Positions 1 to 9,532 of a DNA stretch of 64,000 nucleotides are shown here, piece after piece. A program made the position numbers and the translations under genes. The stretch comes from Girardinichthys multiradiatus. Taxonomy: Eukaryota; Chordata; Actinopteri; Cyprinodontiformes; Goodeidae. Where the stretch lies: positions 29,195,644 through 29,259,643 of the forward strand of contig NC_061806.1 of NCBI RefSeq assembly GCF_021462225.1, read 5' to 3'. Position 1 is the stretch's first letter. Every line of letters starts with the position of its first letter. Under the pieces are notes generated by a model that was given only the letters and a program-made list of their open reading frames with translations, was not told the origin of the DNA and made no database searches.

Positions 1-65
<65 letters not shown>
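1..65. repeat. (TA)n microsatellite
   Basis: An uninterrupted TA dinucleotide run starts at the first base, so its left edge lies outside the window. It abuts a decayed Tc1-like fragment. Such elements insert at TA, so the run may be an expanded target site; that link is inference. Confidence 0.95.
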
Positions 66-68
<3 letters not shown>

Positions 69-79
69 GATGTCTACAA

Positions 80-400
80 GAAAGCTGAAGATAGTGTCAT
101 ACTAAAAAATTAAAATTGAGTCTGAGGATAAAGAATCACTTCAGCGGAAAAGATTTGGAACGACTTCCTCAGAGTCCAGAACTAAATCTGACAGATAATT
201 TGTGGGGTCACCTGAAGAGGGCTGTGGGGAAAAGGTGTCTTCATGATCTGATAGATTTGGAGAAAGTCTGCAGGGAAAGCAGACAAATATTGCCAAATAA
301 AGAGGGGGATGTTGATAGACTCCAACCAAAAAGAACTGCATGCTGAAACAACCAAGTAATAGTTTAAGGTTGTGCCCTTTTCTATTCTTAGTATTTCCTC
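80..400 (+). pseudogene. Decayed Tc1-like transposase 3' fragment
   Basis: The frame open from 116 to 346 reads like the C-terminal end of a Tc1/IS630 transposase. It has LPQSPELNLTDNLWGHLKRA, where the family has a motif of the type [11 protein letters not shown] carrying the last acidic catalytic residue, followed by a decayed tail. The Asn-Pro-Ile-Glu part is replaced by Asn-Leu-Thr-Asp, so the catalytic Glu is not preserved. The DNA-binding region and the first two catalytic Asp residues are absent, and no terminal inverted repeat was recognised. The right border is uncertain. This is a dead copy, not a host gene. Confidence 0.7.
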
Positions 401-559
401 CTGAACAGATTTGTTTGTTTTTCAGTGAAATTGTAGAGGAAGGACGGAAAAGGGTTTTAAATGAATTGATCAGGGCCTGATTTATTTATGCAGAATAGGT
501 TTCTGTTTTGACAGTAGTGTGAATAAAATTTAGATCCACTCGAAGTTAAAGTACTGCAG

Positions 560-1419
560 CACTTGTTCTTAATCTTAAATCTAGTTCAGAGTGCTTCCGT
601 TACAGGCTGCAGCTTTCATGTCATCTATGCATTGGCACACGCCACATCACAAAAGAGACCCCCCCTTCACCCTTTAACTTGGAAAAAAAAGCTGCTCCCA
701 TTTGACAGATGACATCCGCGTGCCCAACGAGAGGCACGGGGAGCAAAAAGAAAAGGAGCAGAAGGAGAAGGAGGAGGAGGGAGAGGCCGAATAAAGAAAC
801 GACCAGTTGTCCCTCATGAGCCCCCCCTTCCACAGAGGAGGGCAAGCGCAGAGGAGCCCCGATACAAACTCCTTCCAGACAAAAGCAATTATTTCTTGCA
901 GAATATAGTGTGTTTTGTGCGTCCAACGCAGGGAGGCGGAGGGATGCGGGGTGAGTGTGTGGATCTAAAGAAGAGGTGAAGAATACACCGCACGGCCTGC
1001 CTTGTTAATATGTTCGCTTCCTTTTCTGTAATATAACTACCCACCAACCTGCTGCTGTGTTTGCTTCATCTGAAATCGGACCATTATTGGTCGCAATGCA
1101 CTTTTGATCAGTTGACAAAAACACAAAGGAGCCAAAAATAGTTTCCTTTTGTAACCTTCAACACCAACCTGTTTGTGAATGACAACTTCTGAGAAAACAG
1201 GTGAAAACATTTAAAACTGCAAATATTCCTGATTTTAGATTTAAAAAAATTATTTATTGGCTTGAAATACAACAACAAATACACCAGTTTGTTTCTCTAA
1301 CAGCTGTGAGTTTAATGAGCTGGATTTGGGGTTTTACTAAAACACTTAAATCATCTAAGCAGAAGAAAATATAGTCAGTAAGTAATACAGCAGAACGAGA
1401 TCTTTGAGTCTGTCTGTTT

Positions 1420-1420
<1 letters not shown>
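560..1420. other. Non-coding stretch, no gene recognised
   Basis: No exon, repeat family or RNA gene was recognised. The part at 690-930 is GC-richer than its surroundings and has a purine-rich AAG/GAGG run at 745-795. The minus-strand open frame at 621-926 contains a leucine run that comes only from this purine tract, so it is not called as a gene. Confidence 0.5.
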
Positions 1421-1421
<1 letters not shown>

Positions 1422-1465
<44 letters not shown>

Positions 1466-1469
1466 GTGT
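1422..1469. repeat. (GT)n microsatellite
   Basis: A nearly pure GT run with one CG interruption near 1461, followed by a short GA-rich tract. Confidence 0.95.
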
Positions 1470-1627
1470 ATGAGAGACAGAGAGAGAGAGTTCATTGTTA
1501 AATGGCAGTGTCACGTTGACAAACGAGTTGGTTGAATTAAATTCTCCCTCATCAATAACAAGGGGAGCCAATCAATACTGGCTTACAATTATATCACCAC
1601 AAAACCCTCCGCTGCTGCTGTGACCAC

Positions 1628-1655
1628 TCGCGCGCACACACACACACACACACAC
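1628..1655. repeat. (CA)n microsatellite with CG start
   Basis: CGCGCG followed by CA repeats, about 28 bp. An alternating purine-pyrimidine tract of this kind can adopt Z-DNA. Confidence 0.9.
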
Positions 1656-1879
1656 TAAGCAACAGACAGCGAATGAAAAGGAAGAATCATTACCAGGCAG
1701 TTCCATGAGGCTTATTAAGCACTATAAAATATTAACAGACAAGCTGAAGGAAAGACAAAGTTTCCATTTTATCACACAAACAGAGGGATTCATCTGTGGC
1801 CATTCTAATGCATTATTTTTAGATTTTTTTCCTCTCGTTATCTCTCATTCTGTTTGCTGCTTCTCCTCCTTCGGCCTGA

Positions 1880-2120
1880 CTAAGTAATCAATTCTGACAG
1901 CTTGTCAATAGGCCCGTCTCGGCACTGCCAATACCTCTCCTATGTATCCATTATTCCTCTCGGGCCGCGGAGGACAAACAAAGGAGTAAAACACGATGCC
2001 GTCGATACGCCACCTTGATACGATCATCGAGGTGGATCAATGCTCTTGCTTACAGCTCACGAGCTCGACCCGACCTCGAGCGTGCTGGAAATCACAGCAA
2101 GCGTGAAAATCGGTTTGTGC
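1880..2120. promoter_or_regulatory. Candidate conserved regulatory element
   Basis: A non-coding block of mixed composition without low-complexity sequence. It holds the interrupted palindrome TGACAGCTTGTCA at 1895-1907, which resembles paired MEIS/TGIF sites (TGACA half-sites), and a second inverted GATCATCGAGGTGGATC-like stretch near 2020-2038. Regulatory function is inferred from composition and motifs only. No cross-species alignment was possible. Confidence 0.25.
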
Positions 2121-2742
2121 ATACACTTTCTCTCCTCCCTTGTGTTCTTATCTCCATAGGCTGGGGGATTTTGTTCATGTATATTCTCTTTCATTTTCAC
2201 ACGTAATTTTATTCTGGCTTTGAAGATATTCTTCCTGCCCGGAATTTGCCGGTGTTTGTATTGCACACGTGTTCTGCATCCCGTTTCATCCTGGATGGCT
2301 TGTAATGGATTTAAGATTTAAAACGCGGGACAGCACAGAGGGATAGAGTGAGGCGAAGAAGAGGTGCAATATTGACTTTTTTTTTTTTTTTTTGCTTTTA
2401 TTTCTTAAAGTTCACACATAGCTTCATGGATACAAAACTAAATGCGCTCTTTGCAGCCCAAACATGCAAAAATGCCAATCCCCGACAAAATCTGACATTA
2501 TATCCACGCAGACACACACAGACACACACGGCTCTGGCTCTTGAGCCCAAACAGCTTAGCTTAGCACAAACGCAGCATGAAGGCTTGAGGTAATGCCAGT
2601 GACATGGATGGAGCTTTCCGGCCGGTGCAGTTGATGTGCGCTCGCAGCAGAAACGGTGGGAGATGAGAGCCTTAAACTCTGAGAGGATCAGACCCAGCTC
2701 TCCTGGACGCCATGGAATATGATCAAGAGAAACAAGAAGAAG

Positions 2743-2745
<3 letters not shown>

Positions 2746-2780
<35 letters not shown>
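2746..2780. repeat. (GT)n microsatellite
   Basis: GT repeat of about 35 bp ending in a CG interruption. Confidence 0.95.
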
Positions 2781-2781
<1 letters not shown>

Positions 2782-2999
2782 AGAATGATGGTAAAACCCA
2801 GGTTGAAAAATAAAAGCTGTGGAGCTGGAACAGAAGGTTAAAAAGCTTCCTAAACTAAGGCAAAATTAGAAAATATTAGGTGAAAATCTTGAAGCTTTTC
2901 ATCTGACCGTTACTTCATGAACTGAATAATTTTCATGATTTTCTCAGCAACTTAATTTCATTTGTTGATGTGCATCAATTGCTGCATTACAAATCAAAG

Positions 3000-3580
3000 T
3001 CCTTTTAATGTAGTTCTTTCTTCTTCATGTTCCCATTTTATCTCCAGCACTTTATGATATTAAGCCATTGAGGATACCAAGCCATGTGCAGTTTCAGGAG
3101 TTAATTGTTTCATTTTTCCTGCAAATTTCTGTGTCCAACAGTACAAAGGCGTCTTCGTCTTATTTGTCTTTCTACGTTGTCCAACATTCTTTATTGTTGA
3201 CATGTTAGGAATCCAAATAGTCATTCCAGAAGCTTAATGGTCTTCTTGTTCAACCACTCCTTTATGATGTGTGCAGAAAATGCAAAGAACATTTTCCACT
3301 GACTTGGTGAAAAATGCATGGATGTCCATAGAAAAGCTGTGGTCTTGAAGGGAGCAATATTTGCTCTAAAATATCTGTGTTAATGTCCCCAGTAGAAATG
3401 AGCTTTGTCAGGGGTACTGATGCAAACCCATACCATCAGGGGCTGGTTGCTGGCAACATGCTGGATGCTTCTTTCCCTTATTGCACCATTTTCTCCAACA
3501 AAGATCTGAAACACCCATCGTTCCGACTATAATCCATGTTCCCAATGTATGACATCCATCTCAGATGCCTCCAGGCAGAG
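3000..3580 (-). pseudogene. Decayed Tc1-like DNA transposon, minus strand
   Basis: Read on the minus strand, 3440 down to 3030 resembles the second half of a teleost Tc1/IS630 transposase that I recognise from other fish genomes. It starts with a stretch resembling the MGLHQYP-type segment, continues through a degenerate catalytic region, and ends in the typical serine/valine-rich C-terminal helix. Frameshifts and stops are frequent and no terminal inverted repeats were delimited. The family name rests on memory of consensus-like sequence, so a repeat-library search would be needed to settle it. Confidence 0.45.
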
Positions 3581-3799
3581 GGAAGTGGACACCAACTCTG
3601 GATATGGTCGACATAAGGCTTCTGCTCTGGAAAGTAAAGTTTTTAAATGTAAGTCTCTGTTGTAGAGAATGACAAAGGTTTACCAAAGTAATTTCCAGTC
3701 CATATGGTTCTATCAGCTGTCTATAGATGATGGTTCTAGATTCAGTGCCATGAAAGGATAAGAGATCATGGCAGCCCAGTTTAGGCTAGCTCTCTGAAA

Positions 3800-4330
3800 T
3801 TACTCTAGATTCTTTGAATGCCATCCAACCGTCGTCTTCTCTTCATCCAACGAAACTGGGTCACTGGGGTAACAGAAGAAAACCCGTCCATGTTTCCAAC
3901 AGCACTTTCCAGCTCCTACTGAGGAATTCTGAGGAGTTCCCAGGCCAGAATGGTTAGAGCTACTCCTGTGTGGTCTGTGCCTAGCAAACGTCCAAAGGGA
4001 GGTTTTAATAAAGCTCTCTCCTATCTCTATTTCAATCGCTTCTATCTAGGATCTTGTTTTTCGGTTATGATCCATATCTCTTGATCATAGGTGGTCAGAA
4101 TGTGCTGCTTTCTTGCTATGATAAACCAAAGCAGCACTCTACATACTGCTGATGAAGCACCAGTCAACTATCTATCTACTGCTCCATCCTATCATTACTC
4201 CAGAACAACACATCAAAATACTTGAACTTCTCCACTTCAGGCCGAGACCACTCCCTGATCTAGAGTGTGCAGTCCACCTTTCTCCAGTTGAAAACTATGG
4301 CCTTAGACTTAGGCTGTGGATTTCTTGAAT
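3800..4330 (-). mobile_element. LINE 3' end fragment, minus strand
   Basis: On the minus strand this matches the end of ORF2 and the tail of an abundant fish non-LTR retrotransposon. An AMVFNWRKVDC-like stretch lies near 4310-4275, a VEKFKYF-like stretch near 4230, and the LAWELLRIP-like segment near 3950-3925. That order is typical downstream of the reverse transcriptase core. Stops and frameshifts make it non-functional, and the 5' part is missing, as usual for LINE insertions. The L2/Rex-type assignment is tentative. A plus-strand relative lies at 27.8-28.5 kb. Confidence 0.55.
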
Positions 4331-4364
4331 GGTTTAATTATCCTCTGCTATGAAGAAGAAATAC

Positions 4365-4740
4365 ATTATATTGCCAAAATAATTTGTCTGTCTACTTTTA
4401 CATGTACACGAACTTTGATGATATCCAATTCTTAATCCATAAAGTCTAAAATGTTGATGTTGGCAGCAACAACTTTAACTGTTCTGTAAAACTCTTCCAC
4501 AAGGTTTAGGACTGTGTCCATAGTTAGATGAGGAAACCAAAATTCATTGATTTGATGCTGAGACCCAGTACTTTAGACGGTAGTGTGTATGTGAATCCTA
4601 TCCAATCTTTCTCTGAAGAACATTTTCTAATCCATTTGCTGTAAACTTCTCAGGAACTTTTCTCTTTGTGAAATAACACTTTTATGCTGAGTCCTATTAA
4701 TAATCACATAACTGGTTGTTTTTCAGAATACTAAAACCAG
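4365..4740. repeat. Teleost DNA-transposon fragment
   Basis: It begins with ATATTGCCAAAATAATTTG and continues through CAGCAACAACTTTAACTGTT and CCACAAGGTTTAGGACTGTG. I recognise these as degraded versions of a common fish interspersed repeat whose ends read TATATTGCCAAAAGTATTC. The family name is not certain and both ends are ragged. Confidence 0.45.
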
Positions 4741-4850
4741 CAAATGCATCGAACTGACCAGAATTTCTATATAATTTTTTTGAGGGTATTTCAAAGTTTT
4801 TTTTTTCACACTGGCTGCATTTTCCATCCAGTTATTAAAAGAATAATAAT

Positions 4851-5138
4851 TGTCCGAAAGCCTATTAGTTCGATGCTGAGATTACCAAGGTGCGCTTGAA
4901 CGCCTCATCACATGAGCTGCGTCAGAACCGAGTTTGCAGGCGGCTGCTCAGTTGACGCTGCATAAAGACTAAGCAGACACGGAGTATGTTTGTTTCCTAA
5001 TTTGTGTGCGTTTATGAATAACAAGTAAGTTTGATGCTTTACAGTATGTTTACTGTACTTTCATGGTAATTTATCTGTTAAATGTGCTAATTTACGTTAG
5101 CTGTGTAATGTTGATTCACAATGCTGTAGATGCAGTAT
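4851..5138 (+). repeat. 5' LTR (partial) of the BEL/Pao-like element
   Basis: It begins TGTCCGAAAGCC and aligns over about 288 bp with 11225-11512 at roughly 95% identity by eye. Similarity stops at GATGCAGTA: the remaining ~250 bp of the 3' copy, with its AATAAA, are absent here, so U5 and any primer-binding site are missing. A GTAAGT donor-like site at 5025-5030 is conserved in both LTRs. Confidence 0.85.
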
Positions 5139-5145
5139 TTGGCCT

Positions 5146-6197
5146 AATATGACGTCACTCTCCTTCCCTCACAACAGCCTTTGACCCAAGCCTCCTCACC
5201 CCTTGTAGGACAACCAGGCCAGGCTCAGTCAACCAGAGGTAAGAGTTTGACAAGTTACCCAGCCTCTGCACACTCACGGCAGTCCTCTTGGTCATCCTAC
5301 GGACTCCATCTGTTTAAGAGCACATCTGATATTCAAACAGCTGCACTGGAGGAGGAGATCGAAGTATTAGAGCTTTCTGACTTACAACAGAAAATAGAAG
5401 AGGAAAGGAAAGCTGATTTAGAAGCTGCAGCACTGGATGCACGAGCTGGAGAGGGACAGAGGCTACAGGAGGAAGCTCATTTGGCTAAAGAGAGGATGGC
5501 TGGAGAGATGGGACAGCAGAGACGCTTGAAAAAGTTAGAGGAGGCTCACATTGCCAGTCTCATAAAGTCCTACCTAGCAGAAGTGGATGATGAAGCTTTG
5601 TCAACCACGTCAGCCCCCGCTACGCTCTCTGGGCTACCACTACCATCCCATACCATTCAGCGACCACCTCTTCAGCCACTGGTCACCATTCAGCAACCAC
5701 CTCTTCAGCCACCGGCCACTATTCAGTATCCACCAGTACAACCGCAGAATCCTGCACAAACTCACATACCGCCTTCCTTCACTGTTTCTACTGAACAACC
5801 ATTAACTACAACTGTTCCGCCAGCTAACAGTGTGCTAAGCGGTGTTCCAGTCGCCGAAGTGCCAACAGCAGCACCGTTCCCTGCACCTCTATTGGTACCT
5901 GGTTTACCTGTAGGTAGATCAGCACACATTAATCCCACATATGGTCATACCTCGACACCAGCCCACGCAGCTAGGATACAACAGATGGCATGGTCCGCTG
6001 TCTCAACCAATCAGTCAGGTAGCGGGGCTCCAGTCACAAGTACAGGCAACATTATATCAGCACAAGCAGTTTCCGCTTCCCCCCGTGATGCAGCGGGCTC
6101 ACCCCAATTCGCTGGCCGCAAACCCAGTTCCAGCAGCAACACCCTGGATCGACCCAGGTACGGAGACCTTAATTGCTACCTCCTACTGCATCCCTAA
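5146..6197 (+). pseudogene. Gag-like frame 1: coiled coil and proline-rich region
   Basis: An open frame follows a stop at 5145, and the first clear coding-like sequence begins near 5178 without an ATG. Residues about 50-120 are highly charged (EEEIEVLELSDLQQKIEEER and onward), predicting a coiled coil. A Pro/Gln-rich segment follows, with short repeats of the PPLQPLVTIQQPPLQPPATI kind. The frame closes at 6197 shortly after it should have joined the downstream gag frame, so a frameshift near 6100-6160 separates this N-terminal half from the DUF1759-like half. A pyrimidine tract and CAG just before 5178 resemble a splice acceptor. Confidence 0.65.
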
Positions 6198-6711
6198 ATC
6201 TACCTTGCCTCTCTTTGAGAGTGGCCAGGAGAGTGATTTCACTCTTCTTAAGAAGACACTCGATAATTTGATGAATAGTCATCCTCATCTCGCTGAGCAT
6301 TATAAATATCAGGTTCTCCTGAGTCAGTTTAAGCTTCCAAGTGCTCTGCAGCTGGCCAGATCCGACATGTACGACCCAGCACCTTACACAGCTGCGTTGG
6401 GAGCTCTACAGGACAAATATGGCCAGCCAAAACAACTGGTTCAAAGTGAATTAGGCACAATCCTTAACTCCCCAACCATCAAGTCAGGAGATGCAGAAGC
6501 ATTCGACGCCTTTGGTTTATCAGTTCAGTCCTTAGTTGACATGTTGCGGACTTTGGAAGGACCCGTTGGATATGAGCTCAGATGTGGTTCCCATGTAGAC
6601 CGCCTCCTCAGCAAAATGTCTCCTTCCCACAGAGATGGATTTGTGGAGTACTGTCTTGTCCGTGGCATTCTGCAGCCGGTACTGAGCTCACCTACACTCT
6701 ACCTGACTTAG
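6100..6711 (+). pseudogene. Gag-like frame 2: DUF1759-type segment
   Basis: After the frameshift the reading continues in the frame of 5941-6711. It holds a segment typical of BEL/Pao Gag (DUF1759): FESGQESDFTLLKKTLDNL, then YKYQVLLSQFKLPSALQLAR, then the AALGALQDKYGQPKQLVQSE stretch. This resembles the central part of that domain. The frame closes at 6711 with a second frameshift near 6650-6690, after which the coding sense moves to the frame of 6582-7406. By analogy with the family, Gag would be a structural particle protein. This copy cannot make it intact. Confidence 0.7.
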
Positions 6712-7406
6712 CTGCATGGCTCCAGATGAAAGCTCAAGCTAAGCGCCTGGCCAGCCGAGCTACTCTCCTTTATAATCCCACAGGATTTTCCCCTTCAAAG
6801 AGAGAGCAACGCAATTTAAAGCCTAAAGATAAGACAGCATCAGTTTTCCTCTGCTTTGGAGAAACAGCCACCCATAAGGAGACCATTCAGCAGAAGTCTC
6901 AATCATTCAAACCCAGTCCTTATTGCCCATTTTGTAACAATAAGGAGCATTATCTTTATTCATGCCCAGACTTCAAGAAGATGACTACTGCTGACATTAA
7001 GAAGTGGATCCAGGATGGTGACCGATATTGGAGATGTGTCCGCGGTCATAAGGCAACAGTGAGTATGCTTAAACGTCTCACAGTCTTGCACGAGGCCATC
7101 CATGAGTCATCCCAGAAAGTGCTGAGGGTTAGTAATCAGAAGCCTACAATTTACATTGAACAGCCCCGGAGTCCTCAAAGAGTTTGGCTGAAAGTTGTTA
7201 AAGTGCTGATGTACCACAGAGACCATGTCCTAGAGACATTTGCAGTGCTTGATGATGGTTCTGAAAGAACGATTATACTTTCTCAAGCCGTAGAACAGCT
7301 ACAACTTGCTCAGCAGCCTGAAACACTACATCTGAGGACTGTGCAGCAAGAGGTTAAAGATCTGAAAAGGCTATTCAGTCAGTCTTCAAGTATCTTCTAT
7401 TTCTAA
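6650..7406 (+). pseudogene. Gag-pol remnant: zinc knuckle and aspartic protease
   Basis: The frame carries a CX2CX4HX4C zinc knuckle, CPFCNNKEHYLYSC (about 6926-6967). A damaged second cysteine motif follows (YWRCVRGHKA), after which part of the usual cysteine-rich array is missing. About 60 codons later it has LDDGSERTIIL, the retropepsin active-site motif of BEL/Pao proteases, whose catalytic Asp lies in the DDGS block. The frame then fails near 7370-7406. The family role is Gag maturation. The missing residues and the closing frame show this copy is inactive. Confidence 0.75.
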
Positions 7407-7819
7407 ACCAAACAGGAAGTATTGGATTGAACATGCATTCAATGCAGATAATCTGAGTTTATCTGAGCACACGTATCCAGTAGCAGTCCTCCAGAAACGC
7501 TATGAGCATCTCAAAGGACTACCTCTGCCTCCTATCCACAGAGCCCAACCGCTGCTTCTCATCGGCTCAGACATGCCCCAGCTCATCACTCCAACACAGC
7601 CTGTTCGGGCAGGTCCATCAGGCAGGCCAGTGGCTATCTGCACTAGGCTAGGCTGGTCCCTTCAAGGCCCTTCTGACGTCACCTCACCACTGGGTCTTCA
7701 TATAATGAGCTCCTCAGGAATATGGAACATCTTTGGCATATTGACATGCTCCTATATATCAGCGAGAAGACGGCAGTGCGTTCCAAGCAAGATCAGCAAG
7801 CGCTCACTCTTCTAAAGGC
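7407..7819 (+). pseudogene. A17-type linker; reverse transcriptase core deleted
   Basis: Frames here read YWIEHAFNADNLSLSEHTYP, then HLKGLPLPPIHRAQPLLLIG, then ARLGWSLQGP-like sequence. I recognise these as the segment between protease and reverse transcriptase in BEL/Pao polyproteins (Peptidase_A17 region). It continues with MEHLWHIDMLLYISEKTAVR, which normally leads into the RT. The next recognisable sequence, from about 7820, already lies downstream of the RT palm. No YVDD-like catalytic motif is present, so several hundred bases of RT coding sequence are missing. Confidence 0.65.
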
Positions 7820-8950
7820 ATGTGGAAGTCCAACATTGGTTGGGACGATGAGATCCGACCCGTTAATCTTTTGGATAAATGGTTGAGTTGGGTACAGCAG
7901 ATTCCCACTCTACAAGAGCTCAAGTTGCCTCAACCCTATGCACCAGCAACAATTGTTACTGCCAAAGCAACCCGTCGCATACACATTTTCTATGATGCTT
8001 CGGAGCGTGCCTATGGATCAGTGGCGTACATGCAAACGACAGATGACAATCAGCACATCTATGTCACCTTCGTCTTTGCCAGATCCAGGGTCGCACCCCG
8101 TAAGCAGTTGTCTATCCCACGTCTTGAGCTTAATGCTGCTTTAACAGGCGCACAGCTAGCCAAAGTGATTGAAACTGAGCTTGCAATATCTCCTGATCAC
8201 ATTACTCTTTGGTCAGATTCCACAACAGTGTTGCAGTGGATAAAATCAGAATCCTGCCGTTACAAAGTGTTTGTGGGGACACGCATCGCAGAAATTCAGA
8301 ATCTGACAAACGCTGACCAATGGCAGTATGTCGACTCTCTGAGTAATCTCGCTGACGACATTATTCGCGGGCTCACTCTGCAAGAGATGGTGCAGGAACA
8401 TTGCTGGAACAAAGGTCCACAATTCCTCTACCAAGCGGAGATGGTATGGCCTACCATGCCATCATCTGAGATGGAACCGGACATCACGGAGTTAAGGAAG
8501 TCTGCCTTTGTGGGAACTGTTTCCAGCACGTTGTCTATGCAACTTCCTGACCCAAGTAAGTTCTCCACCTGGAAAGAGCTTCTACACGAGATCGCTAGCT
8601 CCCTGCATGGGGTGGCTGATATTAATACTACATCAACCCGCACAGCTGCTGATTATGTACAAGCAGAGAAGCTGATGTTGCAAAGAGCTCAAGAGGATTG
8701 TTTTGCTGAAGAACTCAGAGCCCTCAAGGCTGGAAGAACGCTACCTTCAGACAGTCGACTTGCATCTCTGTCACCGGAATATGAGGGAGCAACAGGATTA
8801 CTCAGAGTTGGTGGCAGGTTAAGGCATGCAGACGGACTGGCTTTAGAGACCATCCACCCTGTAATCTCAGATCCCAGCCACCCTGTAACTAAGCTTATTA
8901 TCCAGAACACGGATGAGTCACTGGTCCGGAACGTGTTCTTGCTGAGCTAA
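7820..8950 (+). pseudogene. BEL/Pao RNase H region and downstream
   Basis: An open frame of 376 codons. It shows the BEL-type RNase H signature FYDASERAYGSVAYM (about 7987-8031), SIPRLELNAALTGAQLAK and LWSDSTTVLQWIKSE, which together supply the acidic residues of the RNase H fold. The C-terminal part (LASLSPEYEGATGLLRVGGR and LRHADGL) matches the linker before the integrase zinc module. The frame ends at 8950 by frameshift: in another frame the sequence continues as LAELRRRFWVIRGREAIRK. The family role is removal of the RNA strand during reverse transcription. Without an RT and with the integrase broken, this copy is inert. Confidence 0.8.
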
Positions 8951-9139
8951 GACGCAGGTTCTGGGTCATACGAGGCAGGGAGGCCATCCGGAAACATCAG
9001 CATTCATGTCTGAAATGCCAACGATGGAGAGCGAAACCAGATGTTACCAAGATGGCTGATTACCCAAACAGCTCGACTATGACTCCATAAACCACCGTTT
9101 TATTCAACTGGAGTTGATTGCTTTGGACCTTTCCAAGTG
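8920..9139 (+). pseudogene. Integrase N-terminal part, before the hAT insertion
   Basis: After the frameshift near 8930 the sequence reads RRRFWVIRGREAIRKHQHSC followed by LKCQRWRAKP. This is the zinc-binding module typical of BEL/Pao integrases, with His and Cys ligands visible. Toward 9115 the frame gives DCFGPFQVRI, which carries the first Asp of the integrase DDE triad. A stop (TGA in ACTCCATAA-type context near 9085) and one more frameshift lie between. The coding sequence is cut at 9147 by the hAT-like element. Confidence 0.7.
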
Positions 9140-9216
9140 AGGATAGGCAGGGGTGAAAGTAGTTTTAAAGTCTTGCCGGTACTTAAGGGCGGAGCTAAAG
9201 GGGGGCTGGGGAGGCA

Positions 9217-9221
9217 TTGGG

Positions 9222-9261
<40 letters not shown>

Positions 9262-9263
9262 CC

Positions 9264-9264
<1 letters not shown>
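9217..9264. repeat. (AT)n palindrome flanked by G5/C5
   Basis: TTGGGGGCATATAT, then an AT run, then ATATGCCCCCAGT forms a near-perfect inverted repeat. The self-complementary AT core is clamped by GGGGGC/GCCCCC arms. It could extrude a hairpin or cruciform. Confidence 0.8.

Positions 9265-9300
<36 letters not shown>
9265..9300. repeat. (GT)n microsatellite
   Basis: A pure GT run of about 36 bp directly after the AT palindrome. Confidence 0.95.
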
Positions 9301-9301
<1 letters not shown>

Positions 9302-9379
9302 ATTCTTACACACACACAATTGTTATATATTGTGTGTCTGTGCGTGTGTTAATTGTTACTCTCATCTGTCGCCCCCTTG

Positions 9380-9381
<2 letters not shown>

Positions 9382-9416
<35 letters not shown>
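9382..9416. repeat. (TC)n microsatellite
   Basis: A pure CT run of about 35 bp, a homopurine-homopyrimidine tract. Confidence 0.95.
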
Positions 9417-9420
<4 letters not shown>

Positions 9421-9489
9421 AAGTCCAAATTCAAACTAATTAAAATGCATTATTATTTTACTTTACCGTAGGCTATTTGTATAAGGCAA

Positions 9490-9492
<3 letters not shown>

Positions 9493-9529
<37 letters not shown>
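9493..9529. repeat. (TA)n microsatellite
   Basis: A pure TA run of about 37 bp inside the hAT-like element. Confidence 0.95.

Positions 9530-9532
<3 letters not shown>

Noticed and set aside
116..346. Short frame with LPQSPELNLTDNLWGHLKRA as a possible host gene
   Set aside because: It is clearly the decayed C-terminal part of a Tc1-like transposase.
1254..1571. Minus-strand open frame of 105 codons
   Set aside because: Its middle is a Thr-His alternation produced by the (GT)n array. No other support for coding.
7820..8950. 376-codon open frame as a possible host protein
   Set aside because: Its signatures (FYDASERAYGSVAY, LWSDSTTVLQW) belong to BEL/Pao RNase H and it lies between matching LTRs.
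9100..9471. Three open frames with Tyr-Ile and Val-Cys runs
   Set aside because: They are translations of the AT and GT microsatellites within the hAT-like element.
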